60,604 nucleotides of DNA from Tateyamaria sp. syn59 (GTDB lineage: Bacteria; Pseudomonadota; Alphaproteobacteria; Rhodobacterales; Rhodobacteraceae), in contig NZ_VCBA01000005.1 of the NCBI RefSeq assembly GCF_007995245.1, forward strand, positions 275,919 to 336,522, given 5' to 3'. The notes beneath the pieces are model-generated. The model was not told where the DNA came from. It worked only from the letters and a program-made list of their open reading frames with translations, and searched no databases. Below are positions 11,380 through 19,939 of this stretch, piece by piece; within the stretch, counting starts at the first letter, position 1; each line of letters starts with the position of its first letter. Both the position numbers and the translations under genes were made by a program.

Positions 11380-12735
11380 TTACGCCTCGAGCGCGCGGCG
11401 CAGCAGTTCCAGATCCTCGGCGATCTGGCCGTCGGACTGTTTCAACTCTTCGATCCGCTTCACACCGTGCATGACAGTGGTGTGGTCACGACCGCCAAAG
11501 CGGCGCCCAATCTCGGGCAGGCTCCGGGATGTCATGTGCTTGGCCAGATACATGGCGACTTGACGCGGGCGGGCATAGGCGCGCAGGCGCTTTGGGCCGA
11601 TCATGTCGCTCAAGCGGATGTTATAGTGCTCGGACACCTTCCGCTGGATCTCTTCGACGGTGATCTTGCGTTCGGATGCGCGCAACACGTCGGCAAGACA
11701 ATCCTGGGTCAGGTCCATGTCGATCTTGCGACCAACGAGCGACGCGAACGCGAACAGACGGGTCAAAGCACCCTCAAGCACACGAACATTGGTCGAAATG
11801 CGGTGGGCGAGGAATTCCAGCACACCATCCTCGACACGCAGGTCGGGATAGGTTTCGACCTGCTGTTCGACCTTGGATTGCAAGATGCCCAAACGCAATT
11901 CGTAGTCGGTCGGGTGCAGGTCCACGACCAGACCGCATTGCAGCCGCGACTTCACGCGCTCTTCCAGGTCCTTGATCTCGCCCGGCGCGCGGTCGGCGCT
12001 GATGATGATCTGCTTGTTCTGATCCACCAGCGCGTTGAAGGTGTGAAAAAACTCTTCCTGCGTGCTGTCTTTGCCTGCGATGAACTGGACGTCATCCACC
12101 ATCAGCACGTCGACAGAGCGGAACATTTCCTTGAAATCCATCATCTTGCGATCACGCAGCGCCTGGACAAAGCGGTACATGAACTGCTCGGCCGACAGAT
12201 ACAGAACGTTCAGGTCGGGGCGGCGGGTCTGCAACTCCCATGCAATGGCGTGCATGAGGTGCGTCTTACCCAAGCCTACGCCACCGTACAGAAACAGCGG
12301 GTTGAAGGTGACGGGACCACCCTCGGCCACGCGCTTGGCGGCGGCATGGGCCAGTTCGTTCGGCTTGCCGACGACGAAGCTGTCAAAGGTGAATCGCTTG
12401 TCCAGCGGGGCTGCCGTCAACGCGGATTGGGCCGACTTGCCGGCGGTTGGCAGCGCCTTCGGGGCATCCACGGCAGACGGGCGCGCACCGGAATTTGCAG
12501 CCACGGCAAAGCTGAGGCGGCAGATGCTGTCATCCTCGGACTTCAGCTCGTGCAGGATCAGGTCAGAGAAATTCTGGCTCACGTAGTTGCCCATGAAATT
12601 CGTGGGCACATCAAAGGTGGCTATCCCGTCTTGCAATCCCCGAAACTTCAAGGGCTCGATCCATGTTGTGTAATTGTTTTGGCCTACTGTCTTGAGCAGC
12701 CGTTGTCTCAGCTGTCCCCATTTTTCTTGTGTCAT
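11380..12735 (-). CDS. dnaA: chromosomal replication initiator DnaA
   Basis: DnaA is the AAA+ initiator that binds DnaA boxes and melts the origin. The 451-residue protein has domain I (residues 1-80, including WIEPLKF), a short linker, the AAA+ domain with Walker A GGVGLGKT at 151-158 and Walker B VDVLMVDDVQFIAGK, and the DNA-binding domain IV ending with GRDHTTVMHGVKRIEE, the DnaA-box recognition motif. Length is normal for the family. It is divided from dnaN by a terminator. Upstream, 496 bases to rpsT contain no gene. Confidence 0.98.
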   Translation of the reverse strand: MTQEKWGQLRQRLLKTVGQNNYTTWIEPLKFRGLQDGIATFDVPTNFMGNYVSQNFSDLILHELKSEDDSICRLSFAVAANSGARPSAVDAPKALPTAGKSAQSALTAAPLDKRFTFDSFVVGKPNELAHAAAKRVAEGGPVTFNPLFLYGGVGLGKTHLMHAIAWELQTRRPDLNVLYLSAEQFMYRFVQALRDRKMMDFKEMFRSVDVLMVDDVQFIAGKDSTQEEFFHTFNALVDQNKQIIISADRAPGEIKDLEERVKSRLQCGLVVDLHPTDYELRLGILQSKVEQQVETYPDLRVEDGVLEFLAHRISTNVRVLEGALTRLFAFASLVGRKIDMDLTQDCLADVLRASERKITVEEIQRKVSEHYNIRLSDMIGPKRLRAYARPRQVAMYLAKHMTSRSLPEIGRRFGGRDHTTVMHGVKRIEELKQSDGQIAEDLELLRRALEA

Positions 12736-13182
12736 GCGCGTCCAACCGTCCCTTCTACCATTTCAACACCGGCGATCTACGGCTCGCCAGTCCAGCCCGT
12801 ACCGTGTCTCAGGGTGACCAAAACCAGTCCACTGCCTACGGCGTGGTTTTGATCCGTTCGGATATCTACAGATGTGGCGCGCGCCGATCCTGATGTTGTC
12901 AGGTTTTCAGCACGTGCCGTCCGCACACCAAATTATATGACAGGTCAGGCAGGCGTCGAAACGCATGCTCCAATTCGGATCAGACTACACAAGCCATCCC
13001 CTATCCAACCACCACGCGCATATCCTGCAAACGCTGTGGTTGGCCTGTCCCCCCAAGGCGATTCCCAACCGCAAAATAGAGGTAGCAAGTTCGTGAGCGG
13101 GCCGTCCAGACAAAGTAAAACTTGACTCATGAATCCGCCGAAAAGAATCTGCGCATGCCTTGTTTTCATAGGAAAAACAAAA
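12736..13182. other. dnaA upstream region, no gene; no DnaA-box cluster seen
   Basis: This stretch holds the dnaA leader and presumably its promoter. Reading both strands I found no close match to TTATCCACA and no iterated or AT-rich unwinding element, so it does not look like a classical origin. Short open frames are present on both strands but lack ribosome sites and protein-like composition. Confidence 0.6.
12932..12937 (-). promoter_or_regulatory. candidate -10 element for dnaA
   Basis: The minus strand reads TATAAT here, about 197 bases ahead of the dnaA start. No convincing -35 lies 16-18 bases upstream (TTCGAC is the nearest), so this is only a candidate. Confidence 0.3.
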
Positions 13183-13208
13183 AAAGCGCCGCAAAATTGC
13201 GACGCTTT
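13183..13208 (-). terminator. rho-independent terminator of rpsT
   Basis: The stem AAAGCG-T-CGCAA pairs with TTGCG-G-CGCTTT on the minus strand and runs into TTTTTTTGTTTTT. It begins 24 bases beyond the rpsT stop. Confidence 0.9.
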
Positions 13209-13231
13209 CGGTGTTGCAGAGAGAGCGCGGT

Positions 13232-13495
13232 TTAACCCAGCGCTTTGACCCGTGCCGACAGGCGAGACATTTTCCGCGATGCAGTATTCTTGTGGTAGAC
13301 GCCCTTGGTCACACCGCGCATCAGCTCGGGCTGTGCGGCTTTCAGTGCGGCCGATGCTGCGTCCTTGTCACCGGAGGCAATCGCCTCTTCGACTTTGCGC
13401 AGATAGGTGCGGATGCGCGAGCGACGCGCCTTGTTCACTTGGAAGCGTTTTTCGTTTTGACGGGCCCGCTTCTTGGCCTGAGGCGAATTTGCCAT
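13232..13495 (-). CDS. rpsT: 30S ribosomal protein S20
   Basis: An 87-residue, lysine/arginine-rich helical protein beginning [15 protein letters not shown], the signature of S20, which binds 16S rRNA early in 30S assembly. ATG 13495 gives the standard N-terminus. The rpsT-dnaA order is common in alphaproteobacteria. It is flanked by its own candidate promoter and strong terminator, so it is monocistronic. Confidence 0.98.
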   Translation of the reverse strand: MANSPQAKKRARQNEKRFQVNKARRSRIRTYLRKVEEAIASGDKDAASAALKAAQPELMRGVTKGVYHKNTASRKMSRLSARVKALG

Positions 13496-13540
13496 GTTAT
13501 CTCGTCCCAATCTATTGGTGCGGTAGTTTCAGAAGCCGTG

Positions 13541-13569
13541 CAGTTAGGCGGTTTGCAGATCAGAGTCAA
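13541..13569 (-). promoter_or_regulatory. candidate housekeeping promoter of rpsT
   Basis: On the minus strand TTGACT (13569-13564) and TAACTG (13546-13541) are 17 bases apart, giving a leader of roughly 40 bases before the rpsT start. Confidence 0.45.
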
Positions 13570-13587
13570 CGGCCCCGCAACCAATCC

Positions 13588-13616
13588 TGCACAGTCCGAC
13601 CGGGATGTGATATACT
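13588..13616 (+). promoter_or_regulatory. candidate promoter of the 61-residue protein
   Basis: TGCACA and TATACT are separated by 17 bases and would start a leader of about 25 bases ahead of ATG 13647. Confidence 0.42.
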
Positions 13617-13646
13617 GCCCGCATTCAGCTGCCACCGGAGGACGAC

Positions 13647-13832
13647 ATGACTCAACCTATGGCCACTGTTCGGCACGCCCGCGCGCTCTACCGCGCGCAT
13701 GGCGACAAGGCCGAAGCCCACGCCGCCCAGCACGCCCGCGCCGCCGCCGAAGCAGGCAACCGCACCGAGGCCGAAGATTGGCAACGCATTCGCGCCACGA
13801 TTCGCCAATTGCGCGGCGCCAACCAGACCTGA
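13647..13832 (+). CDS. small conserved-looking protein of unknown function (61 aa)
   Basis: The frame encodes a 61-residue, alanine- and arginine-rich helical protein with no membrane segment or signal peptide. It is supported by a strong ribosome site (GGAGG seven bases before ATG) and a plausible promoter just upstream. The composition (alternating Ala with charged residues, a single Trp in EDWQRIRATIRQ) suggests a short amphipathic helical hairpin. It lies alone between rpsT and the enoyl-CoA hydratase gene. I do not recognise a family; similar small proteins seem to occur at this position in related genomes, but I cannot verify that here. Confidence 0.7.
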   Translation: MTQPMATVRHARALYRAHGDKAEAHAAQHARAAAEAGNRTEAEDWQRIRATIRQLRGANQT

Positions 13833-13835
13833 GCG

Positions 13836-14612
13836 CTACTTATCCCGGAACTGCGCCTCGCGCTTTTCAAGGAAAGCAGCCATGCCTTCCTTCTGATCTT
13901 CGGTCGCGAACAGCGAATGGAATACGCGGCGTTCGAACAACAGGCCCTCGCGCAGTGGCGTCTCGAACGACCGGTTCACCGCCTCTTTGACCGCCATGAC
14001 AGAGATCATCGACTTTTCTGCGATCTTCTCGGCGGCGCTCATCGCTTCGTCCATCAGCTTCTTGGCGGGCACCACGCGGCTCACCAGCCCGCACCGCTCC
14101 GCCTCTTGGGCGTCCATGAACCGGCCCGTCAGGTTCATATCCATCGCCTTGGCCTTGCCCACCGCACGGGTCAGGCGCTGTGTGCCGCCGATCCCGGCCA
14201 TGACGCCCAGGTTGATCTCGGGCTGGCCGAATTTCGCGGTGTCTGACGCAATGATAAAGTCACACATCATTGCCAACTCGCAGCCCCCGCCCAGCGCATA
14301 ACCGGACACAGCCGCAATCACCGGCTTGCGCACCCGCACAATGGCATCGGTCTCGGGACCAAACAGATCCTCTGAAAACACCTCTGTAAACGACTTGTCC
14401 TTCATCATCGCGATGTCGGCCCCGGCGGCGAACGCCTTTTCCGACCCGGTGATGACAATGCAGCGCACCTTGTCATTGGCCTGTGCCGCACCCATCGCGT
14501 CGGACAGTTCGGTCAGTAATTGATCGTTCAGGGCATTCAGCGCATCCGGCCGGTTTAGAGTGACCTTTGCAATATGGTCTTCCACGTCGACGATGATCGT
14601 CTCATAGGCCAT
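13836..14612 (-). CDS. enoyl-CoA hydratase
   Basis: A 258-residue crotonase-fold enzyme that hydrates trans-2-enoyl-CoA to 3-hydroxyacyl-CoA in beta-oxidation. The two catalytic glutamates are in place: E112 in [13 protein letters not shown] and E132 in [19 protein letters not shown]. The oxyanion-hole residues lie in AFAAGADI and SGYALGGG. Length and motifs are typical of short-chain enoyl-CoA hydratases; the exact chain length or pathway (fatty acid or phenylacetate) cannot be told. A thiolase lies 3.5 kb away on the same strand but is not in the same operon. Confidence 0.94.
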   Translation of the reverse strand: MAYETIIVDVEDHIAKVTLNRPDALNALNDQLLTELSDAMGAAQANDKVRCIVITGSEKAFAAGADIAMMKDKSFTEVFSEDLFGPETDAIVRVRKPVIAAVSGYALGGGCELAMMCDFIIASDTAKFGQPEINLGVMAGIGGTQRLTRAVGKAKAMDMNLTGRFMDAQEAERCGLVSRVVPAKKLMDEAMSAAEKIAEKSMISVMAVKEAVNRSFETPLREGLLFERRVFHSLFATEDQKEGMAAFLEKREAQFRDK

Positions 14613-14676
14613 GGGTTCGCTTTCATCAGTTGCGGTTCAAGGGGTCAGGGTTAACACCTGCGCGCCCCGTTTCAAG

Positions 14677-15528
14677 TCAAGATTGGCACGACCTGCAGTA
14701 GAAAGACGACCGCCCCGACTGCACGATCCGTGCCACGGTTTGCGAACACCCGGGCGTGCGACAAGGTTCCCCCTTGCGCCCGTACACATCGAACCGATGC
14801 TGAAAATATCCAAGTTCTCCATCGGCTTGGCGGAAATCGCGCAGGGACGAGCCGCCCGCCTCAATGGCCTCGGCCAGCACATCGCGGATGATCGGCACCA
14901 GCGCTGCCACCCGTGCTTTCGAAATCCGCCCGGCTTTGCGCATGGGCGAGATGCCCGCCCGAAAAAGCGCCTCGCAAACGTAAATATTGCCCAGTCCCGC
15001 GACGATTCTCTGATCCAGCAGCGCGGATTTGACGGGCGTGTTCTTGCCCTTGAAAGCGGCGATCAGATGATCCTCGTTGAATGCATTGCCCAGCGGCTCG
15101 GGTCCAAGCACGGCGAGCAGCTTATGTTGCTCCGCCGTTGCTGTGTCCATCAAATCCATCGCCCCAAAGCGCCGCGGATCGTTGAAGGTAATGCGCGCCC
15201 CATTGTCCATGTGCAGCACCACATGGTCATGTTTCTCGGGCGCGGGATGTTCATGCACAAACACCCCCAGCGGGTCGCCAGAAACCAGCATCCGCCCCGA
15301 CATCCCGAGATGGATCAGCAGCGTCTCGCCCGAGGCCAGATCGGCCAAAATATACTTCGACCGCCGCCGCAGCCCCAAAACCTGCTGCCCGCTCAACCGC
15401 TCTGCCATCCCAGCCGGAAACGGCCACCGCAAATCCGGCCGGTTCACATCCGCCTGGGCAATCACAGCCCCTTCCATGGTGGGGGCAAGGCCGCGACGGA
15501 CCGTCTCAACTTCGGGCAGTTCGGGCAT
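14677..15528 (-). CDS. mutM: formamidopyrimidine-DNA glycosylase
   Basis: MutM (Fpg) excises 8-oxoguanine and formamidopyrimidines and cleaves the resulting abasic site. The 283-residue protein starts [11 protein letters not shown], so after Met removal Pro1 is the Schiff-base nucleophile and Glu2 the acid. NPRRFG and the helix-two-turn-helix [18 protein letters not shown] follow, and a C-terminal zinc finger has four Cys (CRTPGC and YCRSC). ATG 15528 is fixed by the need for the Pro-Glu N-terminus. It is divergent from ubiE with a 93-base gap. Confidence 0.97.
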   Translation of the reverse strand: MPELPEVETVRRGLAPTMEGAVIAQADVNRPDLRWPFPAGMAERLSGQQVLGLRRRSKYILADLASGETLLIHLGMSGRMLVSGDPLGVFVHEHPAPEKHDHVVLHMDNGARITFNDPRRFGAMDLMDTATAEQHKLLAVLGPEPLGNAFNEDHLIAAFKGKNTPVKSALLDQRIVAGLGNIYVCEALFRAGISPMRKAGRISKARVAALVPIIRDVLAEAIEAGGSSLRDFRQADGELGYFQHRFDVYGRKGEPCRTPGCSQTVARIVQSGRSSFYCRSCQS

Positions 15529-15621
15529 GGAACGCGGACTCCTGCGGCGAAAGGGCCCCGTTGTGTATGCCCGCAGGCGGCCTATAACAAGGCCTGACAA
15601 AAGAGAAAGACGCCCCCGCCT

Positions 15622-16368
15622 ATGACCGAAGACAAAACCACGCATTTCGGCTTCGAAACCGTGCCCGAGGACGAAAAGGCCGGTCGCGTGCAGGGTGTGT
15701 TTGGCTCGGTCGCCTCAAAGTACGACATCATGAACGACGTGATGAGCGTCGGTATCCACCGCATCTGGAAAGAGGCGATGATGGATTGGCTGGCCCCACG
15801 TGCGGGTCAAAAGCTGCTCGACGTGGCGGGCGGCACTGGTGACATCTCGTTCAAGTTCCTCAAACGCGCGGGCCACGGCCACGCTACCGTTCTGGACCTC
15901 ACCGAACCCATGCTGGTCGAGGGGCGCAAACGGGCCGAGGCAGACAAGATGTCTGACAGCCTCGACTGGGTGGTCGGCGACGCGATGGCCCTGCCTTTCG
16001 ACAACAATACGTTCGACGTCTACACGATCAGCTTTGGCATCCGGAACGTGACGCGGCCCCAAGAGGCGCTGAACGAAGCCTACCGCGTCCTGAAACCCGG
16101 CGGCCGCCTGATGGTGCTGGAGTTCAGCCAGTTGCCAAATGACGGCATGCAAAAGCTATATGACCTCTACAGTTTCAACGTGATCCCGCGCATGGGCCAG
16201 ATCATCGCGAATGACCGCGACAGCTATCAGTACCTGGTCGAATCCATTCGCAAGTTCCCGGATCAGGAGACATTCCTGTCCATGGTCCGCGCCGCGGGGT
16301 TCGAGAATGCCAAGTACCGGAACCTGTCCATGGGCATCGCCTGCCTGCATTCCGGGTGGAAAATCTGA
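15622..16368 (+). CDS. ubiE: ubiquinone/menaquinone C-methyltransferase
   Basis: UbiE is the SAM-dependent C-methyltransferase of ubiquinone synthesis. The 248-residue protein has [19 protein letters not shown], a diagnostic N-terminal motif, the SAM-binding motif [11 protein letters not shown] (about 66-76), DAMALPF and the UbiE signature [15 protein letters not shown], ending with [11 protein letters not shown]. ubiB follows on the same strand 97 bases later, so the pair forms a quinone-synthesis unit, although the spacer has its own regulatory-looking sequences. Confidence 0.97.
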   Translation: MTEDKTTHFGFETVPEDEKAGRVQGVFGSVASKYDIMNDVMSVGIHRIWKEAMMDWLAPRAGQKLLDVAGGTGDISFKFLKRAGHGHATVLDLTEPMLVEGRKRAEADKMSDSLDWVVGDAMALPFDNNTFDVYTISFGIRNVTRPQEALNEAYRVLKPGGRLMVLEFSQLPNDGMQKLYDLYSFNVIPRMGQIIANDRDSYQYLVESIRKFPDQETFLSMVRAAGFENAKYRNLSMGIACLHSGWKI

Positions 16369-16389
16369 TGATTTTTCAATATATTGTGG

Positions 16390-16404
16390 TTAAGAAAGCG
16401 TTAA
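16390..16404 (+). promoter_or_regulatory. CtrA-type site (TTAA-N7-TTAA) upstream of ubiB
   Basis: TTAA at 16390-16393 and TTAA at 16401-16404 are separated by exactly seven bases, the full consensus for the alphaproteobacterial cell-cycle regulator CtrA. It lies 62 bases before the ubiB start. A chance match is possible, although AT-rich tetramers are rare in this GC-rich DNA. Confidence 0.4.
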
Positions 16405-16413
16405 GCGCAAGTG

Positions 16414-16460
16414 TCCCCGCGGGGAAACTCCAAAATCGCGCTTCTGTCCCCGCGGGGACA
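16414..16460 (+). promoter_or_regulatory. twin palindromes (TCCCCGCGGGGA) ahead of ubiB
   Basis: Two perfect palindromes share the core TCCCCGCGGGGA: 16414-16425 and 16445-16460, the latter extended to TGTCCCCGCGGGGACA. Their centres are 33 bases apart, about three helical turns. The second ends five bases before the ubiB GTG and provides the only purine run that could serve as ribosome site. Confidence 0.55.
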
Positions 16461-16465
16461 ACCTG

Positions 16466-17998
16466 GTGAAAGGTCCCCACAACATCATCCGCCTGATCCG
16501 CACGGGCGCAACGCTGGAACGCGCAGGCGCGATGAACGTGGTCCTGGACGCATTCGAAGCGCCCCCCGCCCTGCGCATCGTCGCCAAGGCGCTCGCCAAA
16601 CCCTTCCGCTGGCTCGGCTACAAGGGCGATCCAAACATGCCGCCCGCCATCCGCGCGATCACGGCGCTCGGTCCCGCCTACATCAAGTTCGGCCAGATCC
16701 TGTCGACCCGTCCCGACGTGGTCGGCGACGAACTCGCCGTTCAACTGCGCGTGCTGCAGGACCAACTCCCCCCCTTCCCCGCCACGGACGCCAAGGCAGA
16801 GGTTGAGCGGGAACTGGGTGTGCCCACCGACACCCTCTTCTCCGAATTCAGCGAACCCGTCGCTGCTGCGTCCATCGCGCAGGTGCACAAGGCGAAGCTG
16901 GCCGATGACGACAAGTATGTGGCTGTCAAAGTCCTCCGCCCCGGCATCGAAAAGGCGTTCCAGAAGGACATCGACGCCTTCTATTTCGCCGCCTCTATCG
17001 TCGAACTCTTCGCGCCCGGCGCGCGGCGCCTCAAACCTGTCGACGTGATCGCCCATTTCGACGGCGTCGTGCAGGGCGAACTGGACCTGCGCCTCGAATC
17101 CTCCGCCGCCGGTGAGTTCGCCGCCAACACGGAAAAGGACGAAGGGTTCCACCTGCCCAAAGTCCGCTGGGAATACTCGGGCCGCCGCGTGATGACCCTT
17201 GAATGGGCCGATGGCGTGCCGATGGGCGACAACGCCGCAATCGACGCCGCAGGCCACGACCGCGTCCAGCTGGGCGAACGGGTGCTCAAACTCTTCCTCA
17301 TGCACGCCCTGCGCGATGGCTATTTCCACGCCGACATGCACCAGGGCAACCTCAAGGTCGCGGCCAACGGGGACATCATCGCCTATGATTTCGGGATCAT
17401 GGGGCATATCGACGAGTACACCCGCCGCGTCTATGCCGAGATCCTGTTTGGCTTCATCCGCAAGGATTACAAGCGCGTGGCCGAGGTGCACTTCGAAGCG
17501 GGCTATGTCCCGGCGCACAAGGATGTCGATGAATTCGCCCGCGCCCTGCGGTCCGTGGGCGAGCCGATCTTCGGAATGGACGCATCCAAGATCTCCATGG
17601 GCCGCCTGCTCGCCTACCTCTTCGAAGTGACCGAGCGTTTCGGCATGGAAACCCGCACCGAACTGATCCTGCTGCAACGCACAATGGTGGTGGTCGAGGG
17701 CGTCGCGCGCTCGCTCAGCCCCAACATCAACATCTGGCAGGTCGCCTCGCCCGTGGTATCGGACTACATCCAGAAGTCCATCGGCCCCCGTGCCGTGGTC
17801 AGCGACCTCTACAAAACGGCCCGCGTCCTGACCCGCTTCGGCCCCCGCCTGCCGCGCCTTGTCGAACAGGCGCTGATCGCGCAATCCAACCCGCAACCGC
17901 CCAAACGCAATGGCTTCTGGCGTTGGATCACGCTGGCCGCCATCGCAGGCCTTCTGGCCGGGGGCGGCCTCACGCTCCTCATCGAAGCATTGGCCTAA
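16466..17998 (+). CDS. ubiB: UbiB-family atypical kinase/ATPase of ubiquinone synthesis
   Basis: UbiB (ADCK/COQ8 family) supports ubiquinone synthesis as an ATPase that is thought to extract quinone intermediates from the membrane. The 510-residue protein shows the family's KxGQ motif in YIKFGQILSTRPD, the Ala-rich loop EPVAAASIAQVH that replaces the kinase Gly-rich loop, the catalytic HADMHQGN and the metal-binding DFG-like YDFGIMG. Two hydrophobic segments at the extreme C-terminus (WITLAAIAGLLAGGGLTLLI) anchor it in the inner membrane. The start is a GTG at 16466; no other start preserves the N-terminal RLIRTGATL. Confidence 0.95.
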   Translation: MKGPHNIIRLIRTGATLERAGAMNVVLDAFEAPPALRIVAKALAKPFRWLGYKGDPNMPPAIRAITALGPAYIKFGQILSTRPDVVGDELAVQLRVLQDQLPPFPATDAKAEVERELGVPTDTLFSEFSEPVAAASIAQVHKAKLADDDKYVAVKVLRPGIEKAFQKDIDAFYFAASIVELFAPGARRLKPVDVIAHFDGVVQGELDLRLESSAAGEFAANTEKDEGFHLPKVRWEYSGRRVMTLEWADGVPMGDNAAIDAAGHDRVQLGERVLKLFLMHALRDGYFHADMHQGNLKVAANGDIIAYDFGIMGHIDEYTRRVYAEILFGFIRKDYKRVAEVHFEAGYVPAHKDVDEFARALRSVGEPIFGMDASKISMGRLLAYLFEVTERFGMETRTELILLQRTMVVVEGVARSLSPNINIWQVASPVVSDYIQKSIGPRAVVSDLYKTARVLTRFGPRLPRLVEQALIAQSNPQPPKRNGFWRWITLAAIAGLLAGGGLTLLIEALA

Positions 17999-18006
17999 GC
18001 CTCTTC

Positions 18007-18048
18007 CCTGTTTCAAAAAAATCCCGGGGTCTGGGGCAGAGCCCCAGT
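18007..18048 (-). repeat. dispersed intergenic repeat, family 1, copy A (terminator-like)
   Basis: On the minus strand the sequence reads CTGGGGC-TCT-GCCCCAG, then CCCGGGATTTTTTTGAAACAGGG. It lies 13 bases past the thiolase stop, so it probably serves as that gene's terminator. The GGATTTTTT-GAAACAGGGAA part is shared with copy B (26190-26245). Confidence 0.75.
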
Positions 18049-18060
18049 CCGACGCTGACC

Positions 18061-19242
18061 TCAAGCGATGCGTTCAATCGCCAAGGCGATCCCCTGACCA
18101 CCACCGATACACATGGTGATCAGCGCCTTTGATCCCCCAATCCGCTCAAGTTCATACAGCGCTTTCACAGTAATGATCGCGCCAGTCGCCCCAACCGGGT
18201 GCCCCAGCGCAATTGCACCACCGTTTGGGTTCACGCGGGCATGGTCCAGGCCCAGATCATTCGACACAGCAAGGGCCTGCGCGGCAAATGCTTCGTTCGA
18301 TTCGATCACGTCGAAGTCGCCTGCAGACAACCCTGTCCGGTCGAGCAGGTTGCGCACCGCAGGGATCGGGCCGATGCCCATGACCTCAGGCCGGACGCCT
18401 GCATGCGCATAGCCCAACACGCGCGCTTTCGGTTTCAGCCCCGCCTTCTCAGCGGCATCGGCGGTCGCCAGAACAACAGCCGCGGCGCCATCATTAATGC
18501 CCGACGCATTGCCTGCGGTGACGGAGCCATCTTTCTGGAACACAGCGCGAAGACCACCTAACGCCTCTAAACTCGTCGCCTTCGGGTGCTCATCAACCTC
18601 AAAGGCGACAGTGTCACGCTTCACCTTGACCTCGACCGGGGTGATCTGGCTGGCAAAGCGCCCATCCGCAATCGCGGCCGCCGCGCGTTCCTGACTTTGC
18701 AGTGCAAAGGCATCCTGCGCCTCGCGGGTGATCTGATGCTCGGCGGCAACATTCTCGGCCGTCACACCCATATGCCCGGTGCCAAAGGGGCAGTTCAGCG
18801 CGCCCAGCATCATGTCGAGCGTTTTGACGTCGCCCATTTTGGCGCCCCAGCGCTGGCTGGGAATGATAAAGGGCGAGCGGGACATGTTCTCGGCCCCACC
18901 GGCGAGGCCAAACTCGGAATCGCCCAGCATCAGAGACTGAATCACGCTCACAATTGCCTGTACGCCGGACCCACACAGCCGGTTCACGTTCATCGCCGGC
19001 GTCGTATCGGGCACACCCGCCTGCATCGACGCCACGCGAGACAGATACATGTCGCGCGGCTCGGTGTTGATGACGTGGCCAAAGGCGACATGGCCGATCT
19101 GCCCGCCCTCGACACCTGACCGCTCAAGTGCCGCCTTGGCCGCGACGGTGCCCAAGTCGATGGGCGTGGTGCCTGCGAGCGATCCGCCGAAGGTGCCGAT
19201 GGCGGTGCGTGCGCCGTCCAGAATGACGATATCTTGGGTCAT
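18061..19242 (-). CDS. acetyl-CoA C-acyltransferase (thiolase)
   Basis: A 393-residue thiolase that condenses or cleaves acyl-CoA with acetyl-CoA. The nucleophilic cysteine is C90 in NRLCGSGVQA, the histidine is in NGGAIALGHPVGATG, and the second cysteine is in MCIGGGQGIA. The length fits the acetoacetyl-CoA (biosynthetic, PhaA/AtoB) or beta-ketoadipyl class; the sequence alone does not decide. ATG 19242 has GGAGG upstream and gives the standard start TQDIVILDGARTAIG. It is convergent with ubiB and divergent from the XRE/cupin gene. Confidence 0.93.
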   Translation of the reverse strand: MTQDIVILDGARTAIGTFGGSLAGTTPIDLGTVAAKAALERSGVEGGQIGHVAFGHVINTEPRDMYLSRVASMQAGVPDTTPAMNVNRLCGSGVQAIVSVIQSLMLGDSEFGLAGGAENMSRSPFIIPSQRWGAKMGDVKTLDMMLGALNCPFGTGHMGVTAENVAAEHQITREAQDAFALQSQERAAAAIADGRFASQITPVEVKVKRDTVAFEVDEHPKATSLEALGGLRAVFQKDGSVTAGNASGINDGAAAVVLATADAAEKAGLKPKARVLGYAHAGVRPEVMGIGPIPAVRNLLDRTGLSAGDFDVIESNEAFAAQALAVSNDLGLDHARVNPNGGAIALGHPVGATGAIITVKALYELERIGGSKALITMCIGGGQGIALAIERIA

Positions 19243-19332
19243 GGTGATCCTCCCTTTTGTCATTTGATATGACCCTGCGCCCGGCACATGTCAGCCCCCG
19301 GACTTGACTTTGACGTGGCGGCATTGGCATCA

Positions 19333-19348
19333 CTCCGTCATGACGGAG
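19333..19348 (+). promoter_or_regulatory. CCG-N6-CGG palindrome over the XRE/cupin start codon
   Basis: CTCCGTCATGACGGAG is a perfect 16-base palindrome that contains the ATG (19340). It has the CCG-N6-CGG core shared with the two sites upstream of kbl, which suggests autoregulation. The gene has no evident ribosome site, so binding here could also block translation-competent transcripts. Confidence 0.5.
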
Positions 19349-19900
19349 AATACAGACGCTATATTGTCCCTTCTGCCCACACGGCTAAAGGATGCGCGGC
19401 GGGCGCAGGGCCTAAGCCTAGATGCGGTGGCAAAACTGTCGGGCGTGTCCCGGTCGATGGTCAGTCAGATCGAGCGGGGAGAGTCTTCGCCCACCATCGC
19501 GACGCTCTGGAACCTGACGCGGGCCTTGCAGGTGGATTTTGCGGGGCTCTTGGACGAGGGCACGGCAGAGCGGATCGAGGTGCTGCGCGCGGGCGATGTG
19601 CCCAGCATTGAGAACCGTGGTGCGGGTTGCACCATCCGTATCCTCAGCCCGCCAGAGGAGGCAGGGCAGCACGAGGTGTATGAGCTGCGCTTTGCCGGGG
19701 GCGGCGTGCTGGACAGTCAGCCCCATGCCCGTGGCGCGCGCGAACATCTGACCGTGATCGAAGGTAAGCTGAAGGTGACGAGCGGCGGCGCTTCCGAGAA
19801 GGTGGGGCAGGGCGATACGGCCCGCTATGCAGCTGACGTGCCGCACCGGATCGAAGCGGACCGGCCCGCGCGCGCCTTTCTGGTGGTGCAGAACGCCTGA
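19340..19900 (+). CDS. XRE-family transcriptional regulator with C-terminal cupin domain
   Basis: The 186-residue protein has an N-terminal helix-turn-helix of the Cro/CI type (about residues 10-65: LKDARRAQGLSLDAVAKLSGVSRSMVSQIERGESSPTIATL) and a C-terminal cupin barrel (about 100-186: PHARGAREHLTVIEGKL, GDTARYAADVPHRIEA). Such regulators commonly sense a small carboxylate or amino acid. It sits directly upstream of kbl-tdh on the same strand, with two matching palindromic sites in the gap and a third over its own start, so control of threonine degradation is the best guess. A TTG at 19304 is an alternative start. Confidence 0.9.
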   Translation: MTENTDAILSLLPTRLKDARRAQGLSLDAVAKLSGVSRSMVSQIERGESSPTIATLWNLTRALQVDFAGLLDEGTAERIEVLRAGDVPSIENRGAGCTIRILSPPEEAGQHEVYELRFAGGGVLDSQPHARGAREHLTVIEGKLKVTSGGASEKVGQGDTARYAADVPHRIEADRPARAFLVVQNA

Positions 19901-19904
19901 GCGT

Positions 19905-19924
19905 AAATCCGCTGTAACGGATTT
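19905..19924 (+). promoter_or_regulatory. operator-like palindrome 1 upstream of kbl
   Basis: AAATCCG-CTGTAA-CGGATTT is a perfect seven-base inverted repeat with the CCG-N6-CGG core. Because TTT follows, it might also act as a weak terminator for the regulator gene. It lies 76 bases before the kbl start. Confidence 0.5.
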
Positions 19925-19939
19925 TTGTCCGTAATTATG

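Noticed and set aside
9983..12852. Two long open frames antisense to dnaN and dnaA
   Set aside because: Both are shadows of highly conserved genes.
12874..13169. Short genes in the dnaA-rpsT gap
   Set aside because: Open frames on both strands lack ribosome sites and have biased, non-protein-like composition.
12736..13231. oriC at dnaA
   Set aside because: No recognisable DnaA boxes or unwinding element; kept only as a note.
16376..18064. Long open frame antisense to ubiB (562 codons)
   Set aside because: High GC at third codon positions makes the opposite frame open. The translated sequence has no domain, and the plus strand encodes a complete, motif-rich UbiB.
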